DNA of 64,000 nucleotides from Streptomyces sp. NBC_00510 (GCA_036013505.1 CP107851.1:1736001-1800000), one strand, 5' to 3'. Positions 49,269-58,003 are shown, counted from the first letter of the stretch. Made by a program: numbers and translations. The notes: generated from the sequence alone by a model not told the origin.

Positions 49269-51101
49269 TCAGCGCATGCGGAAGACCGGGCCCTTGGGCG
49301 TGAACGGAAGGCGGGCGTCCTGGGGGACCAGGAAGGCGTGTTCGCGGCGTATCCGCAGGACGTCGCAGTCGCCGTCCGTGATCAGCAGGACCGGGGCCGT
49401 CGGCGGGAAGTCCGGGGCGCGCTGGAGGAGGTCGACACCGGGCTGCAGCACGGTGCCACCGCGGCCCCTGACGCGTACCCGGTGGGCGATCTCGGTCACC
49501 GCCAGGTAGCCCGCGTCAAAGGGGGCGGCGTCGCAGAACACCACGCGGGCGGCCGTCACGTCGCGGGCGGTGGCGTAGGACGCGATGGCGCCGAGCGCCT
49601 TGCCGAGCAGCGTCCGGCTCATGGACGCGGAGGTGTCCAGCACCACGCCGAAGGTGCAGCGGGCCACTTCCTGCGGCGGGTGGCCGCGGCCGGCCCTGGG
49701 GATGTCCGGTGTGGACGCCTGCCGACGGGCCGGGCGGGCGAAACTGCGCACCGCTTCGGGACGGGGCACGTACTCGTCGAACCAGCGGGCGAGCCTGGCG
49801 TCCCACGGCAGCGGTGGGTGGGACAGCGCGCGGATCTCCTCGACGAGTCCGGCGGGGAGGAGCCCGCGCTCGCGGTGGTGCAGTTCGAAGCCCTGGAGCA
49901 GCCCGCGCCGGTAGAACTCGTCCAGGTCCACCCACGTAGGGGCGGTCTCCCCGGGGCGCGGCAGCGGCTCCCCGAGCACGTCCCCGAGGCCCTTGCCGCG
50001 CAGCGTGGCGAGACGACGCAACCGCCGCTGGTCCCGCGCGATGCGGTCGTAGACCTCCTCGCTGGACAGTCCGGCCAGGTCGGGGTCGTGCAGCAGGCCC
50101 TCGGGCATCTGCCCGACACCCATCTCCAGCAGCCAGCCGTTGATCACGTAGTCGGCCGCGACGTTGAACAAGTACGGGTCCCGGCCGCCCCGGCGGTCGC
50201 CGTGGCGCAGCGCGGCGTGCAGCATCTCGTGGGCGAGGATGAACCGCCATTCCTCGTCGCTGTACCGGCACAGGGGGTTGAGGTAGATCTCCCCCGCCTC
50301 GGCGTTGACCGCCGCCACCGAGATCCGCTGGGCGCGGGCGAGTTCGGCGTCGGCGACCAGGGTCATCCCGGCGGCGATGCCGCCGAGCAGCGGGTAGGAG
50401 GAGACGAACCAGCTCAGGGCGCGCTCCCAGGGACGCAGCGGGCGCCGGGCCCCGGTGAGCTCCTCGCGGCGGCCTCCGGCGACGTCCATGGCCGCCGACA
50501 TCGTCCGGGTCAGGGCGCTCGCGAAGGCGACGGTCCAGTCCTCCGGTGCGCTCCAGGACGGTTGCCAGGGGTGGAGCACCTGGTCCGGCTGCGGGCCTGC
50601 GGTGCCGCACGCCGCGAACCCGGCGGGGATGCCGTCGCGGCGCCAGCGTGCGGCCAGTTGTTCCTCGTCGCCGTCCGGGAACACCGGGGGCAGCGCGACG
50701 GGCGCCCGGCCCACGGGGAAGGTGTCCAGGAAGCGGTTGACCACCGCGCAGCGGGCGGCGAGGTCGAACCGGTCGGGCTGCTCGCGCGGGCCCCGGGCGG
50801 CCGGCACGTGCCCGAAGCCCAGGTGCAGGAGGCAGTGCGCCAGCACCCAGGCCCACTCCTGCGGGTCTGCGCGGCGCAGGGGGTCGGCGTGCACGACGCC
50901 GTTGGAGGTGACCGAGGCCCAGCCGTCGCGAGGGTGCTCCTTGCACTCCTCACTGCGGCACAGACGGCCGTTGACGGCGGAGAGCGCGGCGAGGGCGGTG
51001 TTGCGGCGCAGCAGGTCGACGCCGGCGGCGAACGCCTCGGCCGCGGGGTCCTTGCGGGGTGCCGATCGCGCCCGGGACCTGTCGCCGCGCGCGCCGCTCA
51101 C
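49269..51101 (-). CDS. DUF2201 metallopeptidase-like protein with VWA-like domain
   Basis: A 610-residue soluble protein. A zincin-like motif H-E-M-L-H lies at about residue 290 (FILAHEMLHAALRHGDR). An earlier, partly duplicated motif at 89-93 reads H-C-L-L-H, where the catalytic Glu has become Cys. The C-terminal VWA-like domain has MIDAS motif D-T-S-A-S at about 488 ('VVLDTSASM') and 'LLITDGDCD'. Such proteins normally pair with MoxR-type AAA ATPases as a chaperone or remodelling system. Here the upstream gene (4-nt ATGA overlap) is only the C-terminal part of that ATPase, so the pair may be non-functional or changed in mechanism. Confidence 0.85.
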   Translation of the reverse strand: MSGARGDRSRARSAPRKDPAAEAFAAGVDLLRRNTALAALSAVNGRLCRSEECKEHPRDGWASVTSNGVVHADPLRRADPQEWAWVLAHCLLHLGFGHVPAARGPREQPDRFDLAARCAVVNRFLDTFPVGRAPVALPPVFPDGDEEQLAARWRRDGIPAGFAACGTAGPQPDQVLHPWQPSWSAPEDWTVAFASALTRTMSAAMDVAGGRREELTGARRPLRPWERALSWFVSSYPLLGGIAAGMTLVADAELARAQRISVAAVNAEAGEIYLNPLCRYSDEEWRFILAHEMLHAALRHGDRRGGRDPYLFNVAADYVINGWLLEMGVGQMPEGLLHDPDLAGLSSEEVYDRIARDQRRLRRLATLRGKGLGDVLGEPLPRPGETAPTWVDLDEFYRRGLLQGFELHHRERGLLPAGLVEEIRALSHPPLPWDARLARWFDEYVPRPEAVRSFARPARRQASTPDIPRAGRGHPPQEVARCTFGVVLDTSASMSRTLLGKALGAIASYATARDVTAARVVFCDAAPFDAGYLAVTEIAHRVRVRGRGGTVLQPGVDLLQRAPDFPPTAPVLLITDGDCDVLRIRREHAFLVPQDARLPFTPKGPVFRMR

Positions 51102-51772
51102 CGGCGTGCCTCGACCAGGCGCGGCATGTCGCGGGCGGCCTCCAGCAGGAACCAGGAGGGCAGCACCGGGTTGTCGTCGTCACCGTCGGCGATCACGGTC
51201 TGGGCGACCTCGACCGAGATCTCCGCCAATTGCACCAGCAGCGACTTGGCCCGGTAGGCCATCTGCCGAACTGCCGGGGACGCGTGCTCCCGCTGCGCCG
51301 GCAACTCCTTGATCAGACGCCCGCGGAAGGAGTCGGCGAGGTAGTAGAGCAGGTCGCGGTCCTCGATGCGGCGCGGCCAGGAAGCGTCCCCCTTAAGAAT
51401 GGCGTCCAGCCCGTACGAGTGCCGGACGATCTTGATGTAGCCGCAGAAGGCCGTGGCGTGCGCCGGGGTGAGCGTGCCGTAGGCCAGCACCTTCAGCGTC
51501 CCCTCGTCCAGAGCCGGTCCGAAGGAGTGCAGCGCGTCGGAGAGCATGTGCCAGGCGCGCGGGGTGGAGAACGGCTCCTCGGTCTTGGGCGGCGCGGACC
51601 ACAGGTGGTCCGGCCGGTCGGTGAGGTGGTCGGTGATCCACGGATGGATACCCGCGCCCGCCGCCCAGACCAGCCAGTCCGCCGCGGAGGCCCGCAGATG
51701 GACGTGCGCGAGCCATGCGGTCACCGTACGCCCGGGGTCCGACAACGCCGCCGCGGCGACGGCCCGGCTCAC
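51098..51772 (-). CDS. C-terminal part of a MoxR-type AAA ATPase, N-terminal ATPase domain missing
   Basis: A 224-residue ORF. From about residue 23 it matches the lid and tail of MoxR-like ATPases that accompany DUF2201 proteins: 'LAHVHLRASAADWLVWAAG', 'PWITDHLTDRPDHLWSAPP', 'TEEPFSTPRAWHMLSDALHS', 'EISVEVAQTVIADGDDDNP'. No P-loop, Walker B or sensor exists here or upstream, because the DNA before GTG 51772 is the intact cvnC gene. The GTG overlaps the cvnC stop by 4 nt (GTGA), so it may still be translated. About 20 N-terminal residues (VSRAVAAAALSDPGRTVTAW) have no clear origin and may mark the junction. It could be a pseudogene or an adapter lacking ATPase activity. Confidence 0.65.
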   Translation of the reverse strand: MSRAVAAAALSDPGRTVTAWLAHVHLRASAADWLVWAAGAGIHPWITDHLTDRPDHLWSAPPKTEEPFSTPRAWHMLSDALHSFGPALDEGTLKVLAYGTLTPAHATAFCGYIKIVRHSYGLDAILKGDASWPRRIEDRDLLYYLADSFRGRLIKELPAQREHASPAVRQMAYRAKSLLVQLAEISVEVAQTVIADGDDDNPVLPSWFLLEAARDMPRLVEARR

Positions 51773-52161
51773 AGGGCGCGCAGGCCGTCGATGACGTCCT
51801 TGAGCAGCCCCACGTCGGGCAGTTCGGCCGGCGGTACGGGCCGGATGGCCCGCAGGTGGCCGTCCCGGAGGAGGTCGCCGAGCAGCACGCGGACGACGCC
51901 GAGCGCTAGGTCGGCGTCCGCGGCCAGTTCGGCCACGGTGAGCGGGCTGTCCCGGCACAGGTCCAGGAGGGCCAGGTGCTCCTCGTCGAGGTGGTCGTCC
52001 GGGGCCGTACCGACGGCCGGGACCATGACGGCGATCAGGTCGACGTCACCGTCGGAGTCCGGCCGGGTGCGGCCGCCGGTGATGGTGTAGGCGCGCACCA
52101 TCGGACCGGCCTCGTCGTCATACCAGAGCGCGCCCTCGTCTCCCGGCGGGCTCGGGTTCAT
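51769..52161 (-). CDS. cvnC: Conservon protein CvnC (DUF742), conservon 1
   Basis: A 130-residue DUF742 protein: 'ALWYDDEAGPMVRAYTITGGRTRP' N-terminus and a winged-helix-like part 'SPLTVAELAADADLALGVVRVLLGDLLRDGHL' (about residues 70-102). In conservons CvnC works with the CvnA kinase, the CvnB roadblock protein and a CvnD GTPase. Here no cvnD follows: the stop overlaps a truncated AAA ATPase gene. It starts 6 nt after cvnB. Confidence 0.92.
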   Translation of the reverse strand: MNPSPPGDEGALWYDDEAGPMVRAYTITGGRTRPDSDGDVDLIAVMVPAVGTAPDDHLDEEHLALLDLCRDSPLTVAELAADADLALGVVRVLLGDLLRDGHLRAIRPVPPAELPDVGLLKDVIDGLRAL

Positions 52162-52167
52162 GCTTCA

Positions 52168-52578
52168 TCACTCCCCCGGTGCCGCCGCGTCGTGCCGGCG
52201 CGGCGTGACACCGAGGTGTTCACCGACCCGGTGGACCATGAGGGTCATCTCGTAGGCGATCTGCCCGACGTCGGCCTGCACACCGCTGAGCACCGACAGG
52301 CAACTGCCCTCGCCCGCGGCCGTGACGAACAGGAAGCCGTCGTCGAACTCGACCATCGTCTGCCGCACGCCGCCCGCGTCGAAGTGCCGGCCCGCGCCCT
52401 TGGCGAGGCTGTGGAACCCGGACGAGACGGCGGCCAGGTGCTCGGCCGTGGCACGGTCCAGACTCGTGCTCGCCCCGGTCACCAGACCGTCGCCGGAGAG
52501 CACCAGCGCGTGCCTGACGTGCGGCACCCGCTCTGTCAGATCGTCCATCAGCCATGTGAGTCCACTGCTCACCGTCAT
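52168..52578 (-). CDS. cvnB: Conservon protein CvnB (roadblock/LC7), conservon 1
   Basis: A 136-residue roadblock/LC7-domain protein ('LTWLMDDLTERVPHVRHALVLSGDGLVTGAST', 'RQTMVEFDDGFLFVTAAGEGSCLSVL'), expected to bind or regulate a small GTPase such as MglA-like CvnD. ATG 52578 overlaps the cvnA stop by 4 nt (ATGA), indicating coupled translation. The much longer open frame that continues upstream over cvnA is Arg/Pro/Gly-rich noise. Confidence 0.92.
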   Translation of the reverse strand: MTVSSGLTWLMDDLTERVPHVRHALVLSGDGLVTGASTSLDRATAEHLAAVSSGFHSLAKGAGRHFDAGGVRQTMVEFDDGFLFVTAAGEGSCLSVLSGVQADVGQIAYEMTLMVHRVGEHLGVTPRRHDAAAPGE

Positions 52579-54845
52579 CCCCCGTTCTCCCCGGTCTCCG
52601 CTGTCCCTTGCGGTGCTGCGGCGTCCCTGCCGCGGGCCAGGCCGCGGGCGAACGCCGTGATGGTGGAACGAGCCTCTTCCGGAGATCGTTCCCTTTCCTC
52701 TCCCCCGCCAAGCGACTCCGCCGGGCTCTGGTGCGCCCCGTCGTCCCTCAGTTGCGCTACGAGACTGGCCTGCCGCTGCCGCTTCGGCAACCCCGTCCCG
52801 GTGCGCCCCTCCTCGCGCGGCCTGGTCGGTCCCCGCCGCGGCCGTGGTGTGCGCGGCGCCGTGTCGGCCCGGTCCGGCCCCGGCGGCTCGGGCACGGCCC
52901 GCGGGCGCAGCACCTGCTCGCCGGTCTCGAGGTCGTCGCCCGAGGCGTCCACGAGCACTGACTGCGGGACGAACACCACCGCCACCGTGCCGTCGAACCG
53001 CCCGCGGCGCAGGGTGACGCGCACCCCCTGCCGCGCTGCGAGCCGCCCGACGGTGAACAGGCCCAGCCGGTCCGTCTCCGGGAGCTCCGTTCCCGCGCCG
53101 GCCTCGCCGAGTTCGTTGTTGGCCTGGGCGAGCCGCTCGGCGCTCATGCCCAGGCCGCGGTCCTCGACCTCCAGGACGTAGCCACCCGCGACCACCTCGC
53201 CGCGCACCTCGACCTTGGTGTCGGGCGGCGAGAAGGCGGTGGCGTTGTCGATGAGTTCCGCCAGCAGGTGCAGCACGTCGGCGATCGCGGGGCCGGTCAG
53301 CGCCACCCGGGGCATGCGCCGGACGACGACCCGCTGGTAGTGCTCGACCTCGCCGACCGCGGCACGCGCCACCTCCGCGAGCCGGACCGGTCGGCGCCAG
53401 GCGCGGCCGGGTGCGTTGCCGGAGAGGATCAGCAGGCCCTCGGCGTGCCGGCGCATGCGGACGGCGATGTGGTCGACGCGGAACAGGTCGTCCAGGTCCG
53501 CCGGGTCTCCGGAGCGGCGTTCCATGGCGTCGAGCAGCGTCAGCTGACGGTGCAGCAGCACCTGGCTGCGGCGGGCCAGGTTGGTGAAGACGGCGGAGAC
53601 CCCGCGGCGCAGCTTCTCCTGGTCGACGGCCGCCTGGACGGCGGCACGCTGGGCGTTGTTGAAGGCCCGGCCGACCTGTCCGATCTCGTCGGCGCCGAAG
53701 CGCAGGTCGGGTGCGGCCCGGGCGACCGCGGCGTCGTCGAGTTCCTCGCCGGCGCGGAGCCTGCGGAGCACCTCCGGCAGGCGCCTCCCGGACAGCTCCA
53801 GGGCCTGGTTGCGCAGCAGCGTGAGCCGGCGGGCGATGCCGCGCCCGATGAGCAGGGAGATGACGACCGACAGGACGACGAGGAACAGTCCGGCGAGGCT
53901 GACCGCGCCGGTCCGCACGAGCACGTCCATGCCGTCGTCGCGGGCCCGCTCGCCGACCTCGCGGGCGGCGTCGACGTTGATGTCGCTGAGTTCGGCGAGG
54001 GCCCGGTCGGCGTTCTGGCGCCAGCGGTCCTGGGAGACGACCAGGCCGACGTCCTTGGCGCCCGCCGAACGCGCCGCGGTCTCCATGGAGTCCAGTGTCC
54101 AGGCGACGCTGCCGCCCTCGAACTCGTCGAGCCGCTCCTTGGCGGCCTTGGTCAACTCGGGGTCGACGATGGAGTGCAGCAGCTTGCGGCCGTCGATGGT
54201 GCCGATGAACTCGCGGTACTGGCTGCCCGTCATGGCGGGACCGAGCTGCGCGGCGGTGAGCATGGCGTCCTCGCGGGACAGCAGTTCCCTGGCCCGTACG
54301 AGGTCGATGACGAATCCGCCCTGCCGGGCGACCTCGCCGCTCTGGAGCGCTGCGAGCGATCCGCGCAGCCGGAAGATGGGGTCGATCACAGCCGAGTACC
54401 GGTGGAGCGTCATCGACCAGCCGACGTCGCGCTGCCGGACGTCCTCGCGCAGCGGCTCCAGGTCCTTCGCGGCGGTGATCAGTTCGGTGATCCGCTGCCG
54501 CTGGGCGAGGTCGAGCTTGGTTCCCTGCGCCTGTTCGCGTGCGTGGTCGCGGACGACCGCGAGCAGCCGGTCGGTGGTGCGCTCGGCGCTCTCCAACTCG
54601 GGCCCGCCGCTCGCGCCGTCGGACGCCACATAGGCGATGGCGACGCGCCGCTCGACCTGCAGGGCCCGCCCCAGGTCGTCCGCGGGGGTCCCGTAGTAGC
54701 GGTAGGTGTCGGCGATCCCCATGAGGGCGAAGGCCCCGCGCACCGAGGTGAAGGTGCTGTACGTCCACAGACCCGCCAGCGAGAGCAGCGGCACCAGGAG
54801 AAGTACCACGAGTTGCGTGCGGATGGTGCGGGGGCGCAGGCGCAT
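52575..54845 (-). CDS. cvnA: Conservon sensor histidine-kinase-like protein CvnA, conservon 1
   Basis: A 756-residue membrane sensor. TM1 (about residues 10-30) is followed by an extracytoplasmic nitrate/nitrite-sensing (NIT)-like helical domain (about 40-300) and TM2 ('VSLAGLFLVVLSVVISLLIG', about 305-325). A HAMP-like linker leads to an HATPase_c domain: N-box 'LAELIDNATAFSPP' (about 520), G1 'EVEDRGLGMS', G2 'DRLGLFTVGRLAARQG'. No clear phospho-acceptor His in a DHp motif is visible, as is common in CvnA. The tail is Pro/Arg-rich. Start ATG 54845 gives the usual Arg-rich MRLRPRTIRTQ N-terminus. Confidence 0.92.
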   Translation of the reverse strand: MRLRPRTIRTQLVVLLLVPLLSLAGLWTYSTFTSVRGAFALMGIADTYRYYGTPADDLGRALQVERRVAIAYVASDGASGGPELESAERTTDRLLAVVRDHAREQAQGTKLDLAQRQRITELITAAKDLEPLREDVRQRDVGWSMTLHRYSAVIDPIFRLRGSLAALQSGEVARQGGFVIDLVRARELLSREDAMLTAAQLGPAMTGSQYREFIGTIDGRKLLHSIVDPELTKAAKERLDEFEGGSVAWTLDSMETAARSAGAKDVGLVVSQDRWRQNADRALAELSDINVDAAREVGERARDDGMDVLVRTGAVSLAGLFLVVLSVVISLLIGRGIARRLTLLRNQALELSGRRLPEVLRRLRAGEELDDAAVARAAPDLRFGADEIGQVGRAFNNAQRAAVQAAVDQEKLRRGVSAVFTNLARRSQVLLHRQLTLLDAMERRSGDPADLDDLFRVDHIAVRMRRHAEGLLILSGNAPGRAWRRPVRLAEVARAAVGEVEHYQRVVVRRMPRVALTGPAIADVLHLLAELIDNATAFSPPDTKVEVRGEVVAGGYVLEVEDRGLGMSAERLAQANNELGEAGAGTELPETDRLGLFTVGRLAARQGVRVTLRRGRFDGTVAVVFVPQSVLVDASGDDLETGEQVLRPRAVPEPPGPDRADTAPRTPRPRRGPTRPREEGRTGTGLPKRQRQASLVAQLRDDGAHQSPAESLGGGEERERSPEEARSTITAFARGLARGRDAAAPQGTAETGENGG

Positions 54846-55083
54846 GCGTGAGGTCCTCGGTCGACCATGGGTTCGATGGGGAGGGGCACAGTCTGACCCA
54901 CGAACGCCCCCTTCGTGGCGCCGACTGTGACATCTCACAATCCCTTTCCACCGGACGCCCTCAGGTGCGGGACGCGACGGAGCGACGTACCCTGCCGGGC
55001 CCCACCCCTCCACCGCAAGCGCGTTCACGTCGCGCTAACGGCGCGGCATTGCGGGGGAAACCCCGCTGTCGCACGCTGGACGC

Positions 55084-56103
55084 ATGGAACGGGGACAGGT
55101 CGTGCGCCGGGTCTACGGTCCCGCCCCGGACACGGAGGACGGTTCGCAGGGCGTTCCTCTGGTCCATCGCGACATCCACGGCTACCGGCGCGCGTTCCGG
55201 CTGGGCGGCAGCGGGCCGCCGCTGCTGCTGATCCACGGCCTCGGCGACTCGTCGGCGACGTGGGCACACATCCTGCCCCGGCTGGGGCGGCGGCACACGG
55301 TCATCGCGCCGGACCTGCTGGGCCACGGTGACAGCGAGCAGCCCCGCGCCGACTACGCGGTGGCGGCCTACGCGTGCGGCATGCGCGACCTGCTGGGCGT
55401 GCTGGACGTCGACCGGGTGTCGGTCGTGGGCCACTCGCTCGGGGCGGGCGTGGCGATGCAGTTCGCCTACCAGTTCCCGGAGCGGTGCGAACGCCTGGTG
55501 ATCGTGGGCGGCGGCGGTCTGGGGCCGGAGGTGCACCCGCTGCTGCGGCTGGCGGCGGGCCCGGGTTCCGAAGTGACGCTGCCGCTGGCGACTTCGCCGC
55601 CCGTGCGCGGGGCGCTGCGGCTGCTCGCGCCGCTGCTGCGGACCACCGGTGGGCTCGGGCTGGGCCGCCACGACTTCGACTACGTCCTGGAGCGCTACCT
55701 CATGCTCGACAGCTCCGAGGCGCGTCAGGCCTTCCTGCGCACCCTGCGCGCCGGGGTGGACCTGCGGGGGCAGGTCATCACGATGATGGACCGCAGTTAT
55801 CTGACGGCGGGCCTGCCGACCCTCATCATGTGGGGCGAGCACGACGGGGTGATCCCGGTGCGTCATGCGCTGAGGGCGCACACCGCGATGCCGGGCAGCC
55901 GGCTGGAGCTGTTCGAGGACGCCGGGCATTTCCCGCACCATGACGCGCCCGGGCGTTTCGTCGACGTACTGGAGGACTTCCTCGCCACCACCACGCCGCA
56001 GGAGTACGACCCGGTGCTCTGGCGCCGGCTGCTGCGGCGCGGACGGGTGGACGTGCCGCTGTACCAGGAGGTCGAGCCGCCGCACCCCTCCAGCGGGTCC
56101 TGA
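55084..56103 (+). CDS. Alpha/beta-fold hydrolase
   Basis: A 339-residue hydrolase with the oxyanion block 'LLIHGLGDSSATW' (about residues 52-64), nucleophile elbow G-H-S-L-G-A-G (Ser about 118), Asp in 'LIMWGEHDGVIP' and His in 'EDAGHFPHHDAP'. Probably an esterase, lipase or haloalkane-dehalogenase-like hydrolase; substrate unknown. The C-terminal 40 residues beyond the fold are basic. ATG 55084 is 239 bp from the divergent cvnA start; no clear ribosome site, and CACGCT 6 nt upstream may be a -10 for a leaderless mRNA. Confidence 0.9.
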   Translation: MERGQVVRRVYGPAPDTEDGSQGVPLVHRDIHGYRRAFRLGGSGPPLLLIHGLGDSSATWAHILPRLGRRHTVIAPDLLGHGDSEQPRADYAVAAYACGMRDLLGVLDVDRVSVVGHSLGAGVAMQFAYQFPERCERLVIVGGGGLGPEVHPLLRLAAGPGSEVTLPLATSPPVRGALRLLAPLLRTTGGLGLGRHDFDYVLERYLMLDSSEARQAFLRTLRAGVDLRGQVITMMDRSYLTAGLPTLIMWGEHDGVIPVRHALRAHTAMPGSRLELFEDAGHFPHHDAPGRFVDVLEDFLATTTPQEYDPVLWRRLLRRGRVDVPLYQEVEPPHPSSGS

Positions 56104-56137
56104 GGCCGTCCGCCGCCGTCCGGGGCAGGATGGGGGC

Positions 56138-56566
56138 ATGGGACACAGGATGACCGAGGAAGAGTGGCGGGCCTTCGTATCCGCCGGGACGCGTACGGGG
56201 AAGCTGGCGACGACGCGGGCGGACGGCACGCCCCATGTGGCGCCCGTCTGGTTCCTGCTGGACGGCGACGACGTCGTGTTCAACACGGGCAAGGAGACGG
56301 TCAAGGGCCGCAACATCACGCGCGACGGCCGGGTCGCCCTGTGCGTGGACGATGACCGGCCGCCGTTCGCGTACGTGGTCCTGCGGGGACGGGCGGAGGT
56401 GAGCGAGGAGCCTGGTCCCTTGCGGGAGTGGGCCACCCGGCTCGCCGCCCGCTACATGGGCGAGGACGTCGCCGAGGAGTTCGGGGCGCGCAATGGGGTG
56501 CCCGGTGAACTCCTGGTGCGGGTGCGGATCGACAAGGTGCTCGCCGAGTCCGGTGTGGCGGACTGA
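56138..56566 (+). CDS. PPOX-class F420/FMN-dependent oxidoreductase
   Basis: A 142-residue split-beta-barrel flavin-fold protein: 'GKLATTRADGTPHVAPVWFLLDGDDVVFNTGKETVKGRNITRDGRVALCVDD' is the typical pyridoxamine-oxidase-like core, of the actinobacterial F420-binding subgroup. Such enzymes reduce or oxidise small quinone- or haem-like substrates with F420. CAGGAT (56126-56131) lies 6 nt before ATG 56138, a leaderless layout, even though the hydrolase gene ends only 34 nt upstream. Confidence 0.88.
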   Translation: MGHRMTEEEWRAFVSAGTRTGKLATTRADGTPHVAPVWFLLDGDDVVFNTGKETVKGRNITRDGRVALCVDDDRPPFAYVVLRGRAEVSEEPGPLREWATRLAARYMGEDVAEEFGARNGVPGELLVRVRIDKVLAESGVAD

Positions 56567-56593
56567 GCGTCGGGCGCCTGCCGCCGGCACGGG

Positions 56594-57265
56594 TCAGCGG
56601 ATCGGCTTGCCGCCGTTGGCCTTCTTGCCGTTGGCGCCCATGGCCCACCAGGTGCCGCCCACACCGTGGCCGTTGGTGTCACCGGGCTTGGTGTCCCCGG
56701 CGTACCAGTAGACGGGCCAGCAGTTGTACGACAGCTGCTTGGTGCCGTCCGAACGGGTGTAAGTGCTGACGAGCTTGGGGTTGAGACCGGCGGCCTCGGC
56801 CTGCGCCTTGGTGACGGGCTTGGCCGCCGGCCACTTCTTGAGGCACTCGCCGGTGCAGTTGGACACCATCGGCCAGTCGGTGTCCTTGTCGAAGCGGTAC
56901 AGGGTGCGGCCCTTGGAGTCGACGAGGATGTCGCCCAGGTTGGCGTCGTTGACGACGGACAGGATGGGCCACTTCTTGTCGGAGGCGGCGTCCGCGCTGC
57001 CGCTGTCGGAGCTGTCGTCCGTACCGCCGGCGTATCCGTCGTCGGTGCCCGAGGAGGGGTCGGCCGAGGTCTCGCTGTCGTACCCGTAGTCGCCGGAGGT
57101 TGTCCCGGAGCCGGGCTGCGAGGTGGCCGACTGGGCCGCGTCCTGTTGCTGGGCCGCCGGCGCCACGCTGCTCGCCTGGTTGTAGCCGTTCGACCCGCCG
57201 CAGGCGGTGACGAGGAGGAGGGCAGCGGCCGTTCCGGCGACTGCGGCACCGATCCGCTTGTGCAT
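56594..57265 (-). CDS. Lipoprotein with secreted repeat domain (Lipoprotein_15-like)
   Basis: A 223-residue lipoprotein: lipobox V-T-A-C (Cys22), a Gln/Ser/Asp-rich unstructured linker (about 25-95), then two copies of the COG4315-type repeat: 'DILVDSKGRTLYRFDKDT' with 'CTGECLKKWP', and 'TKQLSYNCWPVYWYAGDTKPGDTNGHGVGGTWW'. The conserved Cys pair (C-x3-C) could be disulphide or metal linked. Located on the outer face of the membrane; function unknown. ATG 57265 is followed by the basic MHKRIG n-region. It lies downstream of conservon 2 on the same strand with a palindrome between, so is likely a separate unit. Confidence 0.88.
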   Translation of the reverse strand: MHKRIGAAVAGTAAALLLVTACGGSNGYNQASSVAPAAQQQDAAQSATSQPGSGTTSGDYGYDSETSADPSSGTDDGYAGGTDDSSDSGSADAASDKKWPILSVVNDANLGDILVDSKGRTLYRFDKDTDWPMVSNCTGECLKKWPAAKPVTKAQAEAAGLNPKLVSTYTRSDGTKQLSYNCWPVYWYAGDTKPGDTNGHGVGGTWWAMGANGKKANGGKPIR

Positions 57266-57398
57266 CTGGACTCCTTGCGCGGTAGGGGCGTCGGGGCCCG
57301 TGCGCCCCGTCTGGCCACCTGTACGCACCCGGTTCGGCTGCCTCTCAATGCACTGTGAATTCCTTTTTCCGCGGCGCCGTTCTGCTATGGTGCCCCGC

Positions 57399-57412
57399 CG
57401 CTCCGCGGAGCG
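57399..57412. terminator. Palindrome after conservon 2
   Basis: CGCTCCGCGGAGCG, a perfect 14-bp palindrome starting directly after the cvnD stop codon (minus strand). Short, so only a probable terminator. Confidence 0.45.
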
Positions 57413-58003
57413 TCAGCGCACCGACTCCAGCAGGCGTGCCGCGTGCATCCGCCCGGCGTGCTCGACGAGGGCGATCAGCACCTCCTTGCCCGATGCGCGG
57501 TCCCGTGCGTCACAGAGGACGACGGGGGTGCCGTCCTGCAGGTCGAGGGCGCGTGAGATGTCCTCCGGGCGGTGCTCCAACGCGCCGGGGAAGCGGTTGA
57601 CGGCGACCGCGAACGGGATCTTCCGGTGCTCGAAGAAGTCCACGGCGGGGAAGCAGTCCTCCAGGCGGCGGGTGTCGGCGAGCACGACCGCGCCGAGCGC
57701 CCCTTGTGACAGCTCGTCCCACAGGAACCAGAAGCGGTCCTGGCCGGGGGTGCCGAAGAGGTACAGCGACAGACCCGCCCTGATGGTGATCCTGCCGAAG
57801 TCCATCGCCACGGTGGTGGTGGACTTCCGCTCCACTCCCCCGGTGTCGTCCACGTGGCGCCCGGCCTCGGTCAGTTGTTCCTCGGTGCGCAGCGGCCGGA
57901 TCTCGCTCACCGCGCCCACCATGGTGGTCTTGCCGACCCCGAAGCCCCCCGCGATGAGGATCTTCAGGGCCATGACCGGCGTCTCAGAGTGCCCGGAGTC
58001 CAT
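57413..58003 (-). CDS. cvnD: Conservon GTPase CvnD, conservon 2
   Basis: A 196-residue Ras/MglA-like GTPase. G1 P-loop G-G-F-G-V-G-K-T-T (residues 19-27), switch I region with 'STTTVAMDFG' (about 62-71), G3 'LFGTPGQDRF' (about 83-92; Gly-Thr-Pro-Gly-Gln where Ras has DTAGQ), G4-like 'VAVNRFPG', G5 'CDARD'. Membrane-associated conservon complexes couple CvnA to this GTPase through CvnB/C. ATG 58003 lies inside cvnC (20-nt overlap); an internal Met (MALKIL) is an alternative start. Confidence 0.95.
   Translation of the reverse strand: MDSGHSETPVMALKILIAGGFGVGKTTMVGAVSEIRPLRTEEQLTEAGRHVDDTGGVERKSTTTVAMDFGRITIRAGLSLYLFGTPGQDRFWFLWDELSQGALGAVVLADTRRLEDCFPAVDFFEHRKIPFAVAVNRFPGALEHRPEDISRALDLQDGTPVVLCDARDRASGKEVLIALVEHAGRMHAARLLESVR

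Noticed and set aside
52168..54951. Very long open frame (over 900 codons) continuing upstream of cvnB across cvnA
   Set aside because: Its upstream part is Arg/Pro/Gly-rich translation of the cvnA gene in another frame; only the last 136 codons have roadblock-domain character and a coupled ATG.
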